A stretch of DNA of 64,000 nt from Lyophyllum atratum (Eukaryota > Basidiomycota > Agaricomycetes > Agaricales > Lyophyllaceae), in the NCBI GenBank assembly GCA_014905825.1, contig JACGCN010000074.1, forward strand, positions 62,001 to 126,000, read 5' to 3'. This document shows positions 33,814-45,464 of the stretch, one piece after another. The stretch's first letter is position 1. Each line of letters opens with the position of its first letter. A program made the position numbers and the translations under genes. The notes beneath the pieces were generated by a model. It did no database searches. It had not been told where the DNA came from and was given only the letters and a program-made list of their open reading frames with translations.

Positions 33814-36650
33814 CTTGTCTTGACGATTTAGCATGTGAGAGGTGAATTTAACATCTGAGATACGCCCATTGCATGTAAACGGAGCGTGGTTTGAGAGTCA
33901 CCCGAAGGAGGCTAATATAGGGCATTGCCCCGGGAAAGTGTGCGTCACGGGTAGGTGTGACTGCTTTTTACTTTCCCCCACTTTGCGGCGTGAACACATT
34001 AAAAGGCGGGGTTTCTCCAAAGCACAAACATCAACCTTCTGCATTCACACTCTTTTCAGTTTGGCATTGCCTTACTTCACCACGCAACTTCTGCGCCTCA
34101 CTCTCCCTTTTGATGGCTAAGCATCGCCTGGCTTTAGTTCTCTCGCGATCAGTACGTCATACATCTCTGTGCCGATCGTCTTCAAAGTTAATGCTGACCT
34201 TCAGAAATTGCGAGTACCACTTCTACCATTACACCAGCCGGGATGCACCCTCTTCGTTTCGAAAGCGAACAGGGTGAGCCATCCTGTCAGAAAGCATAGG
34301 ATGGTGACGGCCAACGTGGCCGAGCGCAAGGGCGGCGACGGAGGTATACAGCTAGGTGCAACCTGAATGTCGAAAACAATAACTGGTATTGTGTCACAAA
34401 GACGCTTCGGGGTTCGTTGCCGCCGAGCATGTTGAAGACACACGATTGGGGGGGCCCACATCGGAGCTTTGATGGGCAGCCGTATGTCACCTCCACTGTG
34501 ATAAAGATGGGCATTGGGTGCTCATCTGAGATTGCCAGAAATGTCCACATCTATAGATTGGTTGGCACCACGGGGCCCGGGCCAAAAAGCGACGGAGGTA
34601 TATCGCTACGTCCACCCATAACGTCAAAAACAATGATTACTATCTTGTAGCAAGATATTATTGGGTCGCAATCGCCGCTGCCAAGAACCCACTGCTCCTG
34701 AGAGCTGATGTGGGGCCTTCGATCGGCCGCGGTATGTCACCCCCGCCGTGATTATTATTCAAACCGGGTGCTGATCTAACACATTGACATATCCTCGTGA
34801 CCTCGCTAAAGAGGACGACCATGAATCCTAACCAAACGACTGCGACAAGAGATTCAACTGTTGCACTAGGCCAACAAGCGTGGCTACTGTTGAGGTTATC
34901 GCCACCACACCAATGTTTTCTTCTTTCTTTTGTGGGTAGGGTAATATAGGTGATGTGGGTGATAGGGTCGATGTGGACGCTGCGGCGCCCCGGCGGCGGG
35001 AGCAATTGCACCGAACACTGCCATATGGTCGTGGAGAACTTCACTGAGATACTGATATATGTGCGTTTCTATTCTTTATATAATGACTCGCATTTGTCTT
35101 TTGTTTTCCTTCTCTTCTCTTTATTTAGTCCGTCAATACAATAAAAAGACTACGGTCGCACTCCAAGTTCCTCTTTCCCTATCGCTCTCAGTCTTCTTTC
35201 GTCAGGATGCAAGACTTACGCCCGCTCCCCAAACTAAAGCTACGACTTTTGAAATGATCGCAAACTGATCTGAAACGGCCAAGAATGGCTGTGTGGCGTT
35301 TGTGGTCACGAAGCAAGGGAAATATGTCTATCTGGAGCTCAACTGCAGCCGATTTCACTCTTCTTCTGCAGGCTATTTTCTTTGTCATTCGCTTTGTACG
35401 CAGCGTGGAGGGCTGGCAGGAAAGGTGTGCGATGGTTCTGTACAAAGTAGAATTTAGATAGCCTACATGCGATATAAATTGAAGATCTCTCTCTCTCTCT
35501 CTGTCCTGCGAATACCCGTTCACGAGCATTCTTCCCATCGCACAGCAGACTCCGGTCATTCAGAATGTCTGCTTCACAGTGCCCGCCTGCCTCAGATCTT
35601 CAGCATACCACAGCTTCATAGCCCGATCCCCACTACAGATGGCGTATCATACACTATCACCCGCATCGTCACCCGCCGCCAGACAATGCGGATCCAGCTA
35701 CGTTTTCATTGAGCTGAACGTGGATAGGGTATCGCTCACTGCCGTCCGTTTAACGCTTGACAGTATCAGGCTTGATTACCGCCGCCATCCAAGGAGGCAT
35801 TCGCAGAGGATGCATCGATTCCCGTCCTTGCTGTTCCACCGCGGGAACTCCCCATTGATAGTTGGTCTATCGGCTGGCGTTGCACCCCAACATTTCACTG
35901 CAGCGTAAGTGATTGATATCGCTCAGGCGGTGCTTCTCCCGCAGTCCAGGTTGGGCAGTGACCACATGTCGCATTTCCTCTGCCCCGCAGCTCCGCGCTA
36001 TTCACTAAGTACCCTCTGTTCGACGGCGATCTCCCCACTCCATCCCACTGGAGTGTGGCTTGCGCCCTATTTCAGTCCGCAGTACCCAGCTCACTCCATT
36101 CCCCTCGCCTGCCCAGTCCCGGCGTAGTTAGTTCCGGGCCCTGAAGCAGCGCAGCACCCGTGCTGACTTGACTCGGCGAGTGCCACACTGTGACAAGCTG
36201 TGACATATGTCACTCGTTTCCTCGCTCTTTGTGTCTGTCAAGCAAAGTGGTATTTTGAAGTAGTACGCGGTTTATCGTAGCCAGAAGCAAGGCTTATATA
36301 GAGGCCGGCGTGGGGGTGCCTCGGATAGGGCCCTCTCGTCCCATCCCGTAGGAACCGATACCGGAAATGTAAATAGACACAGTGATCTCGTATGTCAGGA
36401 GTGACGTTATGACACGTTTAACTTCTTTGGACAGAGTGAAAAGCGATGCACTGGGAGATGATGGACCGGGCAGCGATACCTAACACAGAGTGAGGTGGAG
36501 CATGAGCGGCGGTGGGACGCCCAGCGGCGGAAGGCCGGAACCTCAGGATTCGTCACAGGGAATCACGGAGAGGATCAAGTACCGGCATCAGATAGGATAG
36601 GGGTGGTGTATCATTTATGTGGAAAGGATGGGACTTCGTTGATGGTCGGG
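33814..36650 (+). repeat. R3 unit a
   Basis: Order as in the other R3 units: a degenerate head (TTTAGCATGTGAGAGGTG), a promoter-like ACATTAAAAGGCGGGG, a CT-rich leader, and CTTACTTCACCACGCAACTTC at 34,072. Next comes an ATG at 34,111 (MAKHRLALVLSRS) with a pyrimidine-rich splice-like region, then repeated exon-intron modules. Introns resemble GTATATCGCTACG...ATCTTGTAG (34,586-34,650) and GTATGTCACC...TTGCCAG (34,484-34,540). The second half (from about 35,265) matches 52,105-53,200 and 60,080-61,200, including TTGTGTCTGTCAAGCAAAGTGG and ATCGTAGCCAGA. No CPR-like exon was found here. Confidence 0.55.
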
Positions 36651-37064
36651 GCTTCAATACTCCGCTTTTTACACTTGGAATCTTCTTGGGATCCTAGGTA
36701 ATCACTGCGGTGATCCGCTCAGCTGAGATTACATCTAGCTCGCGATGAGCGGTCCGAGAGAGTGAGGCGGTCGTGGAGAAAGGAAAGAAGATCTAAATGC
36801 GATCGGCAAATGCATTGCGACGGTCGAAGCGAAAAGAAAAACTGTGCGGTAGAGAATTCATATCTTTTATATGTCGTGAGATCTTCAGCCTATCTACTGC
36901 ATACCCAGACAATCTACGGTCATCATCAGTTTCCTCACAGTTTCCAATCGACCAATTAGGGAAGTGCCAATATTCACGGCCAAAGGGTAGTGAATATTCA
37001 TCTACGATGAAGGCCCAAGTTCACCGAATCACGCAGAACGTATACGTATCACAGCAGCCCACTC
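36651..37064. other. No gene recognised
   Basis: Purine-rich stretch at 36,770-36,850; no coding bias seen. Confidence 0.4.
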
Positions 37065-37139
37065 CTCCAAACATCATTTCGATTCCCATCCCAAGTCATT
37101 AAATTGAACTCTGCGTATTAACCAGTATAGACCATTCGA

Positions 37140-37222
37140 TCGACGCCGAACCAGTATCCCTCCACCAGCGGCTTCTGATCGACGCCGAGCCAGTGTCCCT
37201 CCACCAGCGGTTCCCGATCGAC
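37140..37222 (+). repeat. 39-bp direct repeat
   Basis: GATCGACGCCGAACCAGTAT and GATCGACGCCGAGCCAGTGT each begin a 39-bp unit ending CCTCCACCAGCGGYT. A third start (GATCGACGTCGC) follows. Since 39 is 13 codons, the array could be coding, but no clear frame was chosen. Confidence 0.7.
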
Positions 37223-37266
37223 GTCGCGATGTCTCTTTCCACCCCTCCCAGAAACCCCCGAAAGCC

Positions 37267-37452
37267 ATGTCTCTTCCCGAGCTTTTCGAACTTCGGGAGC
37301 TATTATTTCCTCTGCAGACTGAACTTCTGCACAGTCACGGAGACGTCGAGCAGCGTGTTGCTCAGGTGGATGGCGGCGAAGACGGGCGAATGCTGTGTGT
37401 TGTGGCCAATGCAGATAAACGCAAAGAAAACCAGAGAGTCAGCCACACGTAG
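37267..37452 (+). CDS. Small hypothetical protein (61 aa) in the R4 flank
   Basis: The frame from ATG 37,267 reads MSLPELFELRELLFPLQTEL followed by a charged, helix-like C terminus (HGDVEQRVAQVDGGEDGR; NADKRKENQRVS). Composition is coding-like, but the related segment at 43,958 (MSLAVTSQLPSEAVP) preserves only the first residues, and an alternative frame from 37,230 (MSLSTPPRNPRKPC) overlaps. The gene may be a remnant. No family is recognised. Confidence 0.25.
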   Translation: MSLPELFELRELLFPLQTELLHSHGDVEQRVAQVDGGEDGRMLCVVANADKRKENQRVSHT

Positions 37453-39139
37453 TCTCTAGCATTGGGGAAATCGTCTTCCTTCTCTTCCTCTTCCACTTGC
37501 CATTCCTGGTCCTTACCGCTATCCTAATTCCCTGCCCCGGCTCAACGGCGACAAACAGCGCTCCCGGTACCAAATATGCCGTGCGGTGTCTAATGCAGCG
37601 AGAGGGCAATTCTTAGGCGAATCCAAAGCTAAAGTCCGAACAGGAAATTGAGGACCGCATTCATTGCAGCGGATCCGGCAATGCATCCGGGGCACCGAGA
37701 AGGGCATCTTCAAGGCAAAACCGGTGCTGAGTCAATGACCGTGAATGCGGTATTTTCCCCATGACCGCGTGGAGGGCTGCTCAGTATCCAGTATAAATCA
37801 TAAGGCTGCGCACCAACTACTGCATCCATGTCAGCCACTCTAGTTTTGCAGACATGTCCGGGAGACGGACAACTCTTCGGCATCTCCATGGTAGCGAGAG
37901 AGCACTTCTTGGGCGAACCCAATACTGCATCCATGATGGCAGAGTGCAATTCCACCGCAGATCATATGGTGACTGGGTATCTGGGGCGAAAGCAAGTGCC
38001 AGGTGGGTGAGGAGAGATACGAGTAGACGGTATCCGACAGGCAAGTAGAAGCAGGAGATGACAGTTGGCGAGTGACAGTATCGAGGGAGAACACAGGATA
38101 AGCGGTAGTTGAAGCAACGCTGTTACAGCCGGGCAAATAGCAGTGGGGGTGCCCATCGCGGCGGGCACAGGAGTGGAAGATGTAGTACGTAGAGATGGTG
38201 TTCCAGGCCAGACGGGTAGGGCGCATCGACTGTTTACGTGGCAGGACGCGCTGGGCGAGCTCACCGAGGCGGACGAGCAGTAAGAGTAGGAAGAGAAGGT
38301 TGACCATGACGAGCAGGTGGAGCAGGAGGAGCAGCGCGACGAGACTCTATCCCACAGATGCCTCGGAAGAGCTGAGGGAGAAAATTGACGACAGAGAACA
38401 ACTGAGAGAATGTGCCACTCAAGGGTGAGAGAGCGGAAGAGTTAAGGGAACCGGCGGTATGACAACGCCGGAGAGCTAACGGCAGGGAAGAGTGCTCACA
38501 GCGCCCGAGTCGAGGGACAATGCTTCTGAGTAGTCGAGGGCGCGGAGGAGCGTTCCGGATAGATGTTTTCTCTATAAACTTGGTCGGCTGCGTGTATAGT
38601 GGTTGCTGCGTTGGCTGCGTCTAGTGTACTGGGTGCGTATTTACGGATTCCAGAGTAGGTAGATGGGGAAGGTAGAACAGTACTAAAGTTATGGCGTCGC
38701 GGTGAGCTCGAAACGATACATAGTCATTCAAGATGCAGGAATCAGCGATCAACTTCAAAGAAATATAAAAAAACGCCCCTTCGGCCCTCCTCCTCCTCCT
38801 CCTCATCCTCCTCCTACTAATGCTCCCCCTGATCCTCCTGCTCCTTCTGCTCCTCCTGCTCCTCCTACTCCTCCTCCTTCTGTTCCCCCCCCTCCCCCGC
38901 ATTGTCTTTCCGGAAGTGTTAGCTTCAATTGACATACCATGATGTAAGAAAGAAAAAAGAAAAACAGAAACAAAAGAAAAACAGAAAGAAAGCAAACGCA
39001 CGGAATCCATCAGAAACCCTCCGTCCCCGCTAGCCGCCAGCAACTGAGCTTTTGCAATTGAGCAGATTCCGATCGGATTGCCGCGCAACCTTACGAATGA
39101 CTCCGATTGGAAGATACAGTAAGTATCACTTCGCGTTGT

Positions 39140-39308
39140 TCTGGTCTTTCGCGTCCATTCCCACATTCGGAGCACATCCAACCGGAAGACAACCCCGATC
39201 TCCTCGTAGTTCTTGACTCCAAAGATGTGGAGGATAAGAGCAAACTTCTCCTCCCACGAGTGGGTGATCTTGCACCAGTCCATCACCGCTTTGCGGTGAT
39301 GGAATAGA
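39140..39308 (-). pseudogene. Conserved R1 C-terminal domain (copy 7)
   Basis: The minus frame encodes KITHSWEEKFALILHIFGV followed by KNYEEIGVVFRLDVLRMWEW. It corresponds residue by residue to the plus-strand copy 9 exon (FKPILEIFGVKNYDQI...FRFEVLRMF). Shared amino acids over diverged DNA indicate a real ancient coding exon. Copy 7 diverges after RMWEW into Thr/Arg-rich sequence. Function unknown. Confidence 0.45.
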
Positions 39309-39346
39309 AATTTCCGGGCGAAACGATTCCGCCAGGAAAGAATGGC

Positions 39347-39735
39347 CTAACCCTCGGGACGGTCAGCCGGGGGGGGTGTTAATGGGCTTGCGCTCTTCCT
39401 CCTCGGAGTCTCCGTCATCAGAGCCGACTCGGAGAGTTTCTCTGCGTGCTCCTTGAAGTCCTCTTCATTAGGCGCGGAAGAAACGGGGAGCCTGGATCGA
39501 CACTTGCAGCAGATAATGGGCTGCCCGGAGGGAGAGCGTGCAGTCTGATAAGAGTGCGCTGGCGAGGCCCTGCACAAGAGTTAGCACTGATGCATCGGCT
39601 GCAGGGAGCACATACCCTCAAATCACAACGCTGGCCAGGTTGGCCGAGGCCGAGGGTTTGGATCAGCTCCATAGCATGAAGCCTGAGCTGATTCTCTCCG
39701 GCCCACTCGACTAAGTAGACAGTCAATTTAATCAC
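39347..39735 (-). pseudogene. Further R1 exons with a 46-bp intron (copy 7)
   Basis: Minus-strand frame 39,735-39,616 encodes IKLTVYLVEWAGENQLRLH and ELIQTLGLGQPGQRCDL. It is followed by a perfect-looking 46-bp intron (39,615-39,570, GTATGT...GCTAACTCTTGTGCAG). After it two frames are open. One (SGQPIICCKCRSRLPV, EEDFKEHAEKLSESALM) is coding-like and its EKLSESA segment recurs in copy 9 (58,781-58,804), but it does not join in frame with the upstream exon. The in-frame one ends after about 33 codons. This is either a decayed gene or a splice site I have misplaced. Confidence 0.4.
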
Positions 39736-39753
39736 TTGTTCTCCGCCTCTCGT

Positions 39754-40121
39754 CTAATTAAACCCCCCGACAGTGCGGCAGAAGGATTCCACTGCGTGCT
39801 GTTCCGGTAATCTGAAGATCTATCCGCCCGGCCATTGTCAGTGCCCACATTCCCGATGTTTAGATGAAGGACGGAAAGAAAACTTACCGCTTCCTTATCC
39901 GCACTTGCAAACAGATTTGTTTTCAGATCGCTCCCAAGAATCTGCTCATCGGCGGCCCGAACTGAACGCCGCGCGCGCGGCTGACTGTGGTCGTCACGGT
40001 GCGCCCCGTCACCTGCAATGACTCAGTCATCTCTGCCGACATATGTGAGATAGATTTTGAAACTTACTGAGGTCAATCTTTTCCTTCAATTCGTCGTCGT
40101 TCAATGCTTCGCTGATGCCGC
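39754..40121 (-). CDS. Spliced 5' exons of the R1 gene (copy 7)
   Basis: Three exons join cleanly on the minus strand. Exon 40,121-40,068 encodes ISEALNDDELKEKIDL. A 55-bp intron (40,067-40,013, GTAAGTTT...TTGCAG) follows. Exon 40,012-39,888 encodes DGAHRDDHSQPRARRSVRAA and DEQILGSDLKTNLFASADKE. A 68-bp intron (39,887-39,820, GTAAGTTT...CTGACAATGG...GATAG) follows. Exon 39,819-39,754 encodes IFRLPEQHAVESFCRTVGG and reaches TAG. Both introns have textbook donors and branch-like sites, and frame is kept across both. The start is not visible: upstream is a G13 run (40,122-40,134) in which a length error would hide it. The protein may continue past the TAG by a further splice. Unknown family. Confidence 0.5.
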
Positions 40122-40520
40122 GGGGGGGGGGGGGAAAGTTTTTGAAGGGAAGCCTTGAAAGAGACAATTGATGGTGTAGTAGCACTGTGGCAAGAAGAGA
40201 GAGTGAGAGCGAGAGATGATGTTGATGGCGGAGGATGAAGGAAAGTGGGAAGAGAGAGAGGGAGAGAGAGAGAGAGAGAGAGAGGATGTTAAACGTGGAG
40301 GACGAAGAAAGGTAGGAAGAGATAGAGAGAGAGGATGCTGATGGTGGAGGAGGGAGAACGGTGAGGGAGACAGCCGAGTCAGTCGATCATTCAAGGGCGA
40401 GGTAACTTGAATGAAGGGGCCGGACAACGAAAACATATAGAAGCAAACTGCTGCTTTGCATACCATTGTAGCTGCTGCTACTCGCTTATCCAACAAAGCG
40501 GGGCCCACTGGTCGCACGTC

Positions 40521-41174
40521 GTGTGGCTGGTCTAGCTGTGTTTGTATTATGTAGGCATGCTATGCCCAGCCGGACGAGTTCCGACCGCAGGACATAGCAC
40601 TGTTGGATGAGCGAGTCCTCGCCTGGGCCTCCATTCTTCCCACCACACATACGCAAACCGAGCCGCCTTCTGCATTGTCGGCGTCTTGGCAGATATCCAA
40701 CAACCGAGAGAGCAGCTGAATCAAGGGGTACCTCCTCCAGGGTGAGGTCACGGAAGGGTTGAGGGAGACGACGCGGTGTAAATACTGAGATTGTATACAG
40801 TGCCACCTCAAAAAGTTTTCCCCAGGGCCGTTTGACACCGGAAAAGCCCATTTTCGCCGAACCATAATCCACCCTTCGTGTTCTAACGCAATATTTGACG
40901 TCTTGATCACGCCGTATGATAACGTGGAGCCGTTCTGACGCTTCAAACGCACTCCACGTATCCAGCGTGGCAAATCGTATAACCGCAGGAGACTACGTGC
41001 TCAAAGAAAACAATCCCTGATGTGCCCAGCCCGAAAAATGCAGGTGGCGGTTCAAATACACTTCATACGGCTCGACGGCGATACGTATAGTTGACGTGAT
41101 CACGGTTTGGATGGCTATCCCTATCTATAGCTCGTGTGTTGTGCGCCAAAATTGACGGATTGTATCTGCGCAGT
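40521..41174. other. Spacer; may contain the decayed end of an R3 unit
   Basis: Positions 41,110-41,185 (GGCTATCCCTATCTAT...GCGGGAAGGCGATATCTTGGCGG) resemble the R3 unit end at 53,170-53,268. The rest is unassigned. Confidence 0.35.
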
Positions 41175-43490
41175 GCGGGAAGGCGATATCTTGGCGGTGT
41201 ACCCCGTGCCTGTGACGTCTTCCACGTGAGAGCTTCAGTTAGCATCGGCTATGGGGGAATTACACGTGTGCGGAGCATGATTTCACAGTCACATAAAGGA
41301 CGCTAGGCTAGACAGGGCATTGCTCGGAGAAGAGGTGCGCCAGGAAGAGGTTAGTCTGATTTTTGGTTTCGCTGAAAAGCAGAGTTGTAGAGGAAATATG
41401 AATCATAAACTCCTCACTTCAGAAACCTCTTATTTCTGGCATTACCTTACATCTCAGCGCAACTTCCGCGGCTCACACACCCAGTCAAAAGCGAACTATC
41501 GCCGAGTTCAATCATCCTCCCGCAATCGGTACCTGCTAAATTTCAGTGCCGATCGTCAGTAAAGTCAAAGCTGACCTTATAAAGGGGCCGCCATCGCCAA
41601 TTCCACCTCAGAGGGCACCGGGAAGCCTCCACTTCGGACAGAAGGAGAAGAGAATGATAACGAGTGTACTCACGCTGTTCGAAAACAGAAGATTGGTGGC
41701 ACTACGGTGCCCGACCCAATCTCCGCCGATCAGAGAAGACCCGATTCCGCCAGCAGCAACGCCACAGTCGCCTACTCGTCGTGGATGCCGCTGAAGGTAT
41801 ATCACTGGGTGCAACCTCAATCTGGGCAACAAAAACTGATATCGCCTTGGAAATGCTGAAAAGTATCCTCTGTCGGTCAAACACGAACCGGGTGACATCT
41901 AGCTCGCTAGCACTGCCCGCAATCATCAGACGACAGGCACCATGGCACCAAGCCAAAACGCGGCGGAGGCATATCACTAGATGTAGGCCCAACGCCACAA
42001 ACAATCAAAAATATCGTGTAGCAAAACATGGTCGGGTGGCGTTCGCCACCGCGTAGGGTGAACCTTCCACAGGTGGGGGGCAACGAGGACGGGGCCAACG
42101 GAGTTTCTCATCGCGAACTGGTACGATCCACCGGTACGCCCAGTGCACCTGTGTAGAACGCTGACCCACCGCACAGAGTCGCTGTTGACTTTTATAAACA
42201 CGCACGCCTAGTCGCTGCCCTGCTCACAGAGAGTGAAGACTCGCATTTCGCTCAAATGGCGCTCGGAGATTATGCGCCCATCACCCACGTAGCCCAGCTG
42301 TCGGACAGGTTCTACATCGACAGGTACCGCTCCGTCTTCGCAATGGCCAGCGTTGCCTCCTTCGATTCACCTCCCGCCAGTGAAACACTGAGTCTGATCG
42401 ATGAACATGAGCGCTAGATCTTGAGGATTCTCTTCGAAGCGACACGATAGGCAAGGAGGGGAACAGGAAGTTGAGGCGTAACCGGTGATGGTGCCATCCA
42501 CCCTCTTTCGGTGGTAGATTGGCACGTTTCTAGCCAGATGCTTCCGGACATTAGCCCCGGAAGTGGTCCAGAACTTAGATCCGAGAGATGATCCCGACGA
42601 CGGCAATGGCCTCAGGCCATCTGAGTACGCCGACGTCTGCGACTACCACCGGCTCGAGCCACCAGTTGTCGAGGCCTCGGCCTCGACGGAACGGTTATAC
42701 TGGTTCAGGTTAATAACTAGGCCGGTCCATATACCGACCCTCTTTTTCGATGGCTTTCAATCAACGGCAGTATGGCAACCCCGCGGTGATAAATATTGAC
42801 CTTGTTTGCTGATCTGACACATTGATAGACACTTGCGAAGTCGTTGAAGTACATGAGCGATCCGGACGGATGCATCACGGCCACCACGGTGGCCAAGTGT
42901 TGTCTTTCGTTGCTCATTGTTGGAAAGTGTGCACAATAGCAAGTCTGGGTGGTCGCTGGCAGTGGCGCTGGTAGGGCATTCGTTGCCGGCAGTTGGTCGC
43001 CGACAGGAGGGCATAAGAGTCGGTAGATAGCCCTCAATGACAGCGCAACTCTCATACAAAACCTCATACATTCGAGTGAGACTGTTTCTCGTTCCTTCCA
43101 ACACTCATTGAGGAAAATATCCCTATCAGGAGCCCAACTGCACACCATCTGGATCTTGTAATCCATATAGTTTCGTTTGATCTGTGTTTGCCAGAAGCGG
43201 CGAAACTGGGCAGGAAATGAGTGCGATGGTTTGTCGTAGTCTGGAATCTCGACTGGCTGAATGGGAAGACTGACGGGTAGGAACGAGTGCCGGTACTGGA
43301 TAGGATTTAGCAATGTATGGCGAATGGATGTGACAAGGGGGATGTTCGGAACTTCAATCATATGTTTCTATACAGACTACATGGAATTTTCTTGGGAGGC
43401 TGGGAGGTCGCCACGGTACCGCTGGAGGGCTGAAAGGAGATTACTGGAGAACGCTAAATGAAGCTCAACGGTCATAGAAGGTAGTTAGGA
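41175..43490 (+). repeat. R3 unit b
   Basis: Starts at the R3 head (ATCTTGGCGGTGTACCCC, 41,191) and keeps ACCTTACATCTCAGCGCAACTTC (41,449). Intron-like modules with GTATATCACTGGGTGC...TGATATCG (41,799-41,850) and a relative at 41,968-42,018 follow. The exon peptide KSILCRSNTNRVTS (about 41,858) parallels RSVLCGSKANRV in unit e. The final intron before ACACTTGCGAAGTCG lies at about 42,770-42,832, and the following frame reads LAKSLKYMSDPDGCIT. The segment 42,860-43,150 matches 54,580-54,770. Confidence 0.55.
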
Positions 43491-43780
43491 GGGCACGAAT
43501 ATCGCAGATGTCACTGATTTACCACTCATGTATGGAGGTCGGATGCAATGATTCAACCAAACGAAACAGCGTTGCTGGAAATTCAAATCTGCTGTAATTC
43601 GCGAGTGCGTCAGTATTCAAACAATGTACCACCTTCATCTTCTGCCACCGAACATATAGTCGAACGAACGGTAAGGTGCTGTTATTCACGGTAGGCGGTG
43701 GATAATCGTGTGCGATCAAGCCCCAAGTTCTCAGTAGTACCAAGAAGTGCCGCATGCTCACAAGACCCCAATCATTTAAA
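43491..43780. other. No gene recognised
   Basis: Short unassigned sequence between R3 unit b and the R4 copy. Confidence 0.4.
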
Positions 43781-44149
43781 ACATGATTTCGATTCCCAGC
43801 AACAAATCAATACCAACCGACCTCTGCGTACGAGACAGTATCCCGTTCTCCCCTTGCCAGGCAACCAGCCCAACCTCCTCCGGCCCATCAAACACGCCCA
43901 CCCTTGACTCGACGTCGGACCTAAATCCATCAACCAGCGATTCCCGATCGACGCTGAGATGTCTCTTGCCGTCACGTCCCAGTTACCATCCGAAGCCGTA
44001 CCTCTTACCCAGCTTGCCCAGCTTACCAGTTCCCTCTTCTTCTGCAGCGTAGTCTTCGACTCGGTTCCCGAGAGGTCCATCAAAACCCTGCTCTGGTAGA
44101 GAAGGTGAAGACGAACGAGTTGGGGCCAGGCTGGCGCGGTGGGAACGGA

Positions 44150-44202
44150 GGCTTGCGCAAGGTGAGCCGCAGGAGGCTTGCGCAAGGTGAGCCGCAGGAG
44201 GC
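44150..44202 (+). repeat. 24-bp direct duplication
   Basis: GAGGCTTGCGCAAGGTGAGC followed by CGCAG occurs twice in immediate succession with no visible difference, implying a recent event in an otherwise decayed repeat. Confidence 0.75.
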
Positions 44203-44498
44203 GCGTGGCGAAGGTTATGACAATGATGCGGATTGCGATGGGCGAAAAAGGCCCGCGGCTGCTCGACTAAGCAACTGACGCGTCAATAGAAGCGACCGGG
44301 GGGGTGCTTAGACGAATCCAGCGATGCGTCCACAGCAGCGACAGAGTGCTCCATCTGTGGTAGCAAATCTTGTACAGGCTGAGTCCATGGTACCGAATCC
44401 AATTCTGAGTCGATCGCAGCGAGCGAGTACCCTGTCCATAGCACCGAGTGCAAGATTAGAAGGACGCGGAGGACGAGCAGGACGAGCTGCAGGTCGAC

Positions 44499-44562
44499 CA
44501 GGACTAGCTGGACTAGCTGGACTAACTGGACTAGCTGGACTAGCTGGACTAGCTGGACAGGC
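44499..44562 (+). repeat. 9-bp tandem array GACTAGCTG
   Basis: Seven near-identical units, one reading GACTAACTG. The plus frame gives a LAG tripeptide repeat (GLAGLAGLTGLAGLAG) inside an open frame 44,324-44,596 that begins with R/Q-rich sequence. It lies in an R4 copy and no other R4 copy has it. Confidence 0.85.
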
Positions 44563-45000
44563 GGTACACGCTAGACGAGAAGCATCAGGAGGCTGAGGAG
44601 CAGTAGGTGGAGACGGTATCCGACAAGTCGAGTAAATGTAGAAGGTGACTGTTGGTGAGTAGCAGTTCCTGGTGCGAAGATGATACCAGCGGTAGTTCCA
44701 CCAAGGCAGTTGCAGTAGGGCGAGTCACCGTAGGGAGAAATGGTATTCGCGGTCAGACGGCCGATGAGAGTAAATTCACCAGGAAAAAAATGGAATACTT
44801 TTACCTGCCCTCCAGTAGGAATGGACGGGACCGAATTGCACAGCTACCTTCCGACAGGTCTGGACGAGGCTTGCAGAGACCCGGTGCCGTGGACTGCCGC
44901 AGTACGTCACACGTCATCGCCCGGTTTGTGCGTGACGTATCAAGCCTCGACGCCAGGAACACCCGTCAGCCTTCACGATAGTCTGGACTGACTGCATGGG

Positions 45001-45464
45001 AAATAAACTGAAGATCTATCTCTCCCTCAACACCCCTGCGAGACACCGGCACGTCAGTTGAGTTGCAAGCATTGCGTGCGTCTGTGGCCGCAGGGGTGGT
45101 CTTCCATCCCTTCCTTTCTCTCGGCAACCCCTCGCCGTACTGAGTGACCTGAAGGGTCGAGCAGGAACTCGCACGCGCTGGGTGAACCTAAGGGCTGTCA
45201 CCTATCCGGCCAACGGTGTGACCCTACAGAATCCAGTGTCTAACAGTAGGGGGCGGCTTGTCAAGCGTGCGGGACGTGATTGTGACCTGGTTGGACATGA
45301 CTGGACCTGGACAGGCTTGGGTGGACTTCTCTATGTTCGCGGCTGGAATATCACCGACTTGTTTCGTTTTTTTAATTTTTGCACTGATTCTTTTTGTTGG
45401 TTGACATCGTCGTCGAGCCAAGCTAGTGCGATCGGCCAAACTTTGTGTTTTCGCCGCTGGCTCT
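45001..45464. other. No gene recognised
   Basis: A C/G-rich stretch with a small direct repeat (GGGAAATAAACTGAAGATCT at 44,999 resembles GATATAAATTGAAGATCT at 35,471 and CAAATGAAGATCT at 58,438, each followed by CTCTC). This is probably a shared R3-type junction. No gene. Confidence 0.35.

Larger units (their letters stand above)
37065..38640 (-). repeat. R4 repeat copy with flanking unit
   Basis: The left flank (ACATCATTTCGATTCCC at 37,072; CGGTTCCCGATCGACGTCGCGATGTCTC at 37,200) matches 43,782-43,965. The right part has the R4 signatures in reverse orientation: CGAATCC/AGCGAG-type minisatellite remnants at 37,560-37,960 and the conserved R4 peptide frame at about 38,170-38,060. The terminal TCGGCTGCGTGTATAG (38,582) recurs at 54,808 in opposite context. 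Confidence 0.5.
38696..40520 (-). repeat. R1 copy 7, the most complete copy on the minus strand
   Basis: 3' signature GAGCTCGAAACGATACATAG at 38,704. The leader is purine-rich on the plus strand (40,150-40,370, including a GA run at 40,250-40,283). Between them lie well-formed introns and coding segments listed separately. This copy and the plus-strand copy at 58.5-59.9 kb keep the region IFGVKNYxxI...RxxVLRM, which the array copies at 18-28 kb appear to have lost. Confidence 0.6.
43781..45000 (-). repeat. R4 repeat copy
   Basis: The left flank matches 37,072-37,240 (CATGATTTCGATTCCC; GCGATTCCCGATCGACGCTGAGATGTCTC). The minisatellite zone (44,310-44,460) has GTCCATAGCACCGAG / CGCAGCGAGCGAGT phrases. 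The reverse-strand peptide frame at about 44,745-44,660 reads ISPYGDSPYCNCLGGTTAG, parallel to the other R4 copies. Confidence 0.5.

Noticed and set aside
38702..38932. Plus frame with poly-proline (PPPPPPHPPP, PPAPSAPPAPPTPP).
   Set aside because: Complement of the GGAGGAGGA-type tract at the R1 3' end, where the coding strand is minus; simple-sequence artefact.
40122..40134. G13 homopolymer considered as a real frameshifting or regulatory element.
   Set aside because: Length of such a run is commonly miscalled; it cannot be interpreted without read data.
42717..43361. 214-aa minus frame in R3 unit b.
   Set aside because: Antisense to the R3 gene remnants and not preserved in the matching segment of unit d (54,580-54,770).
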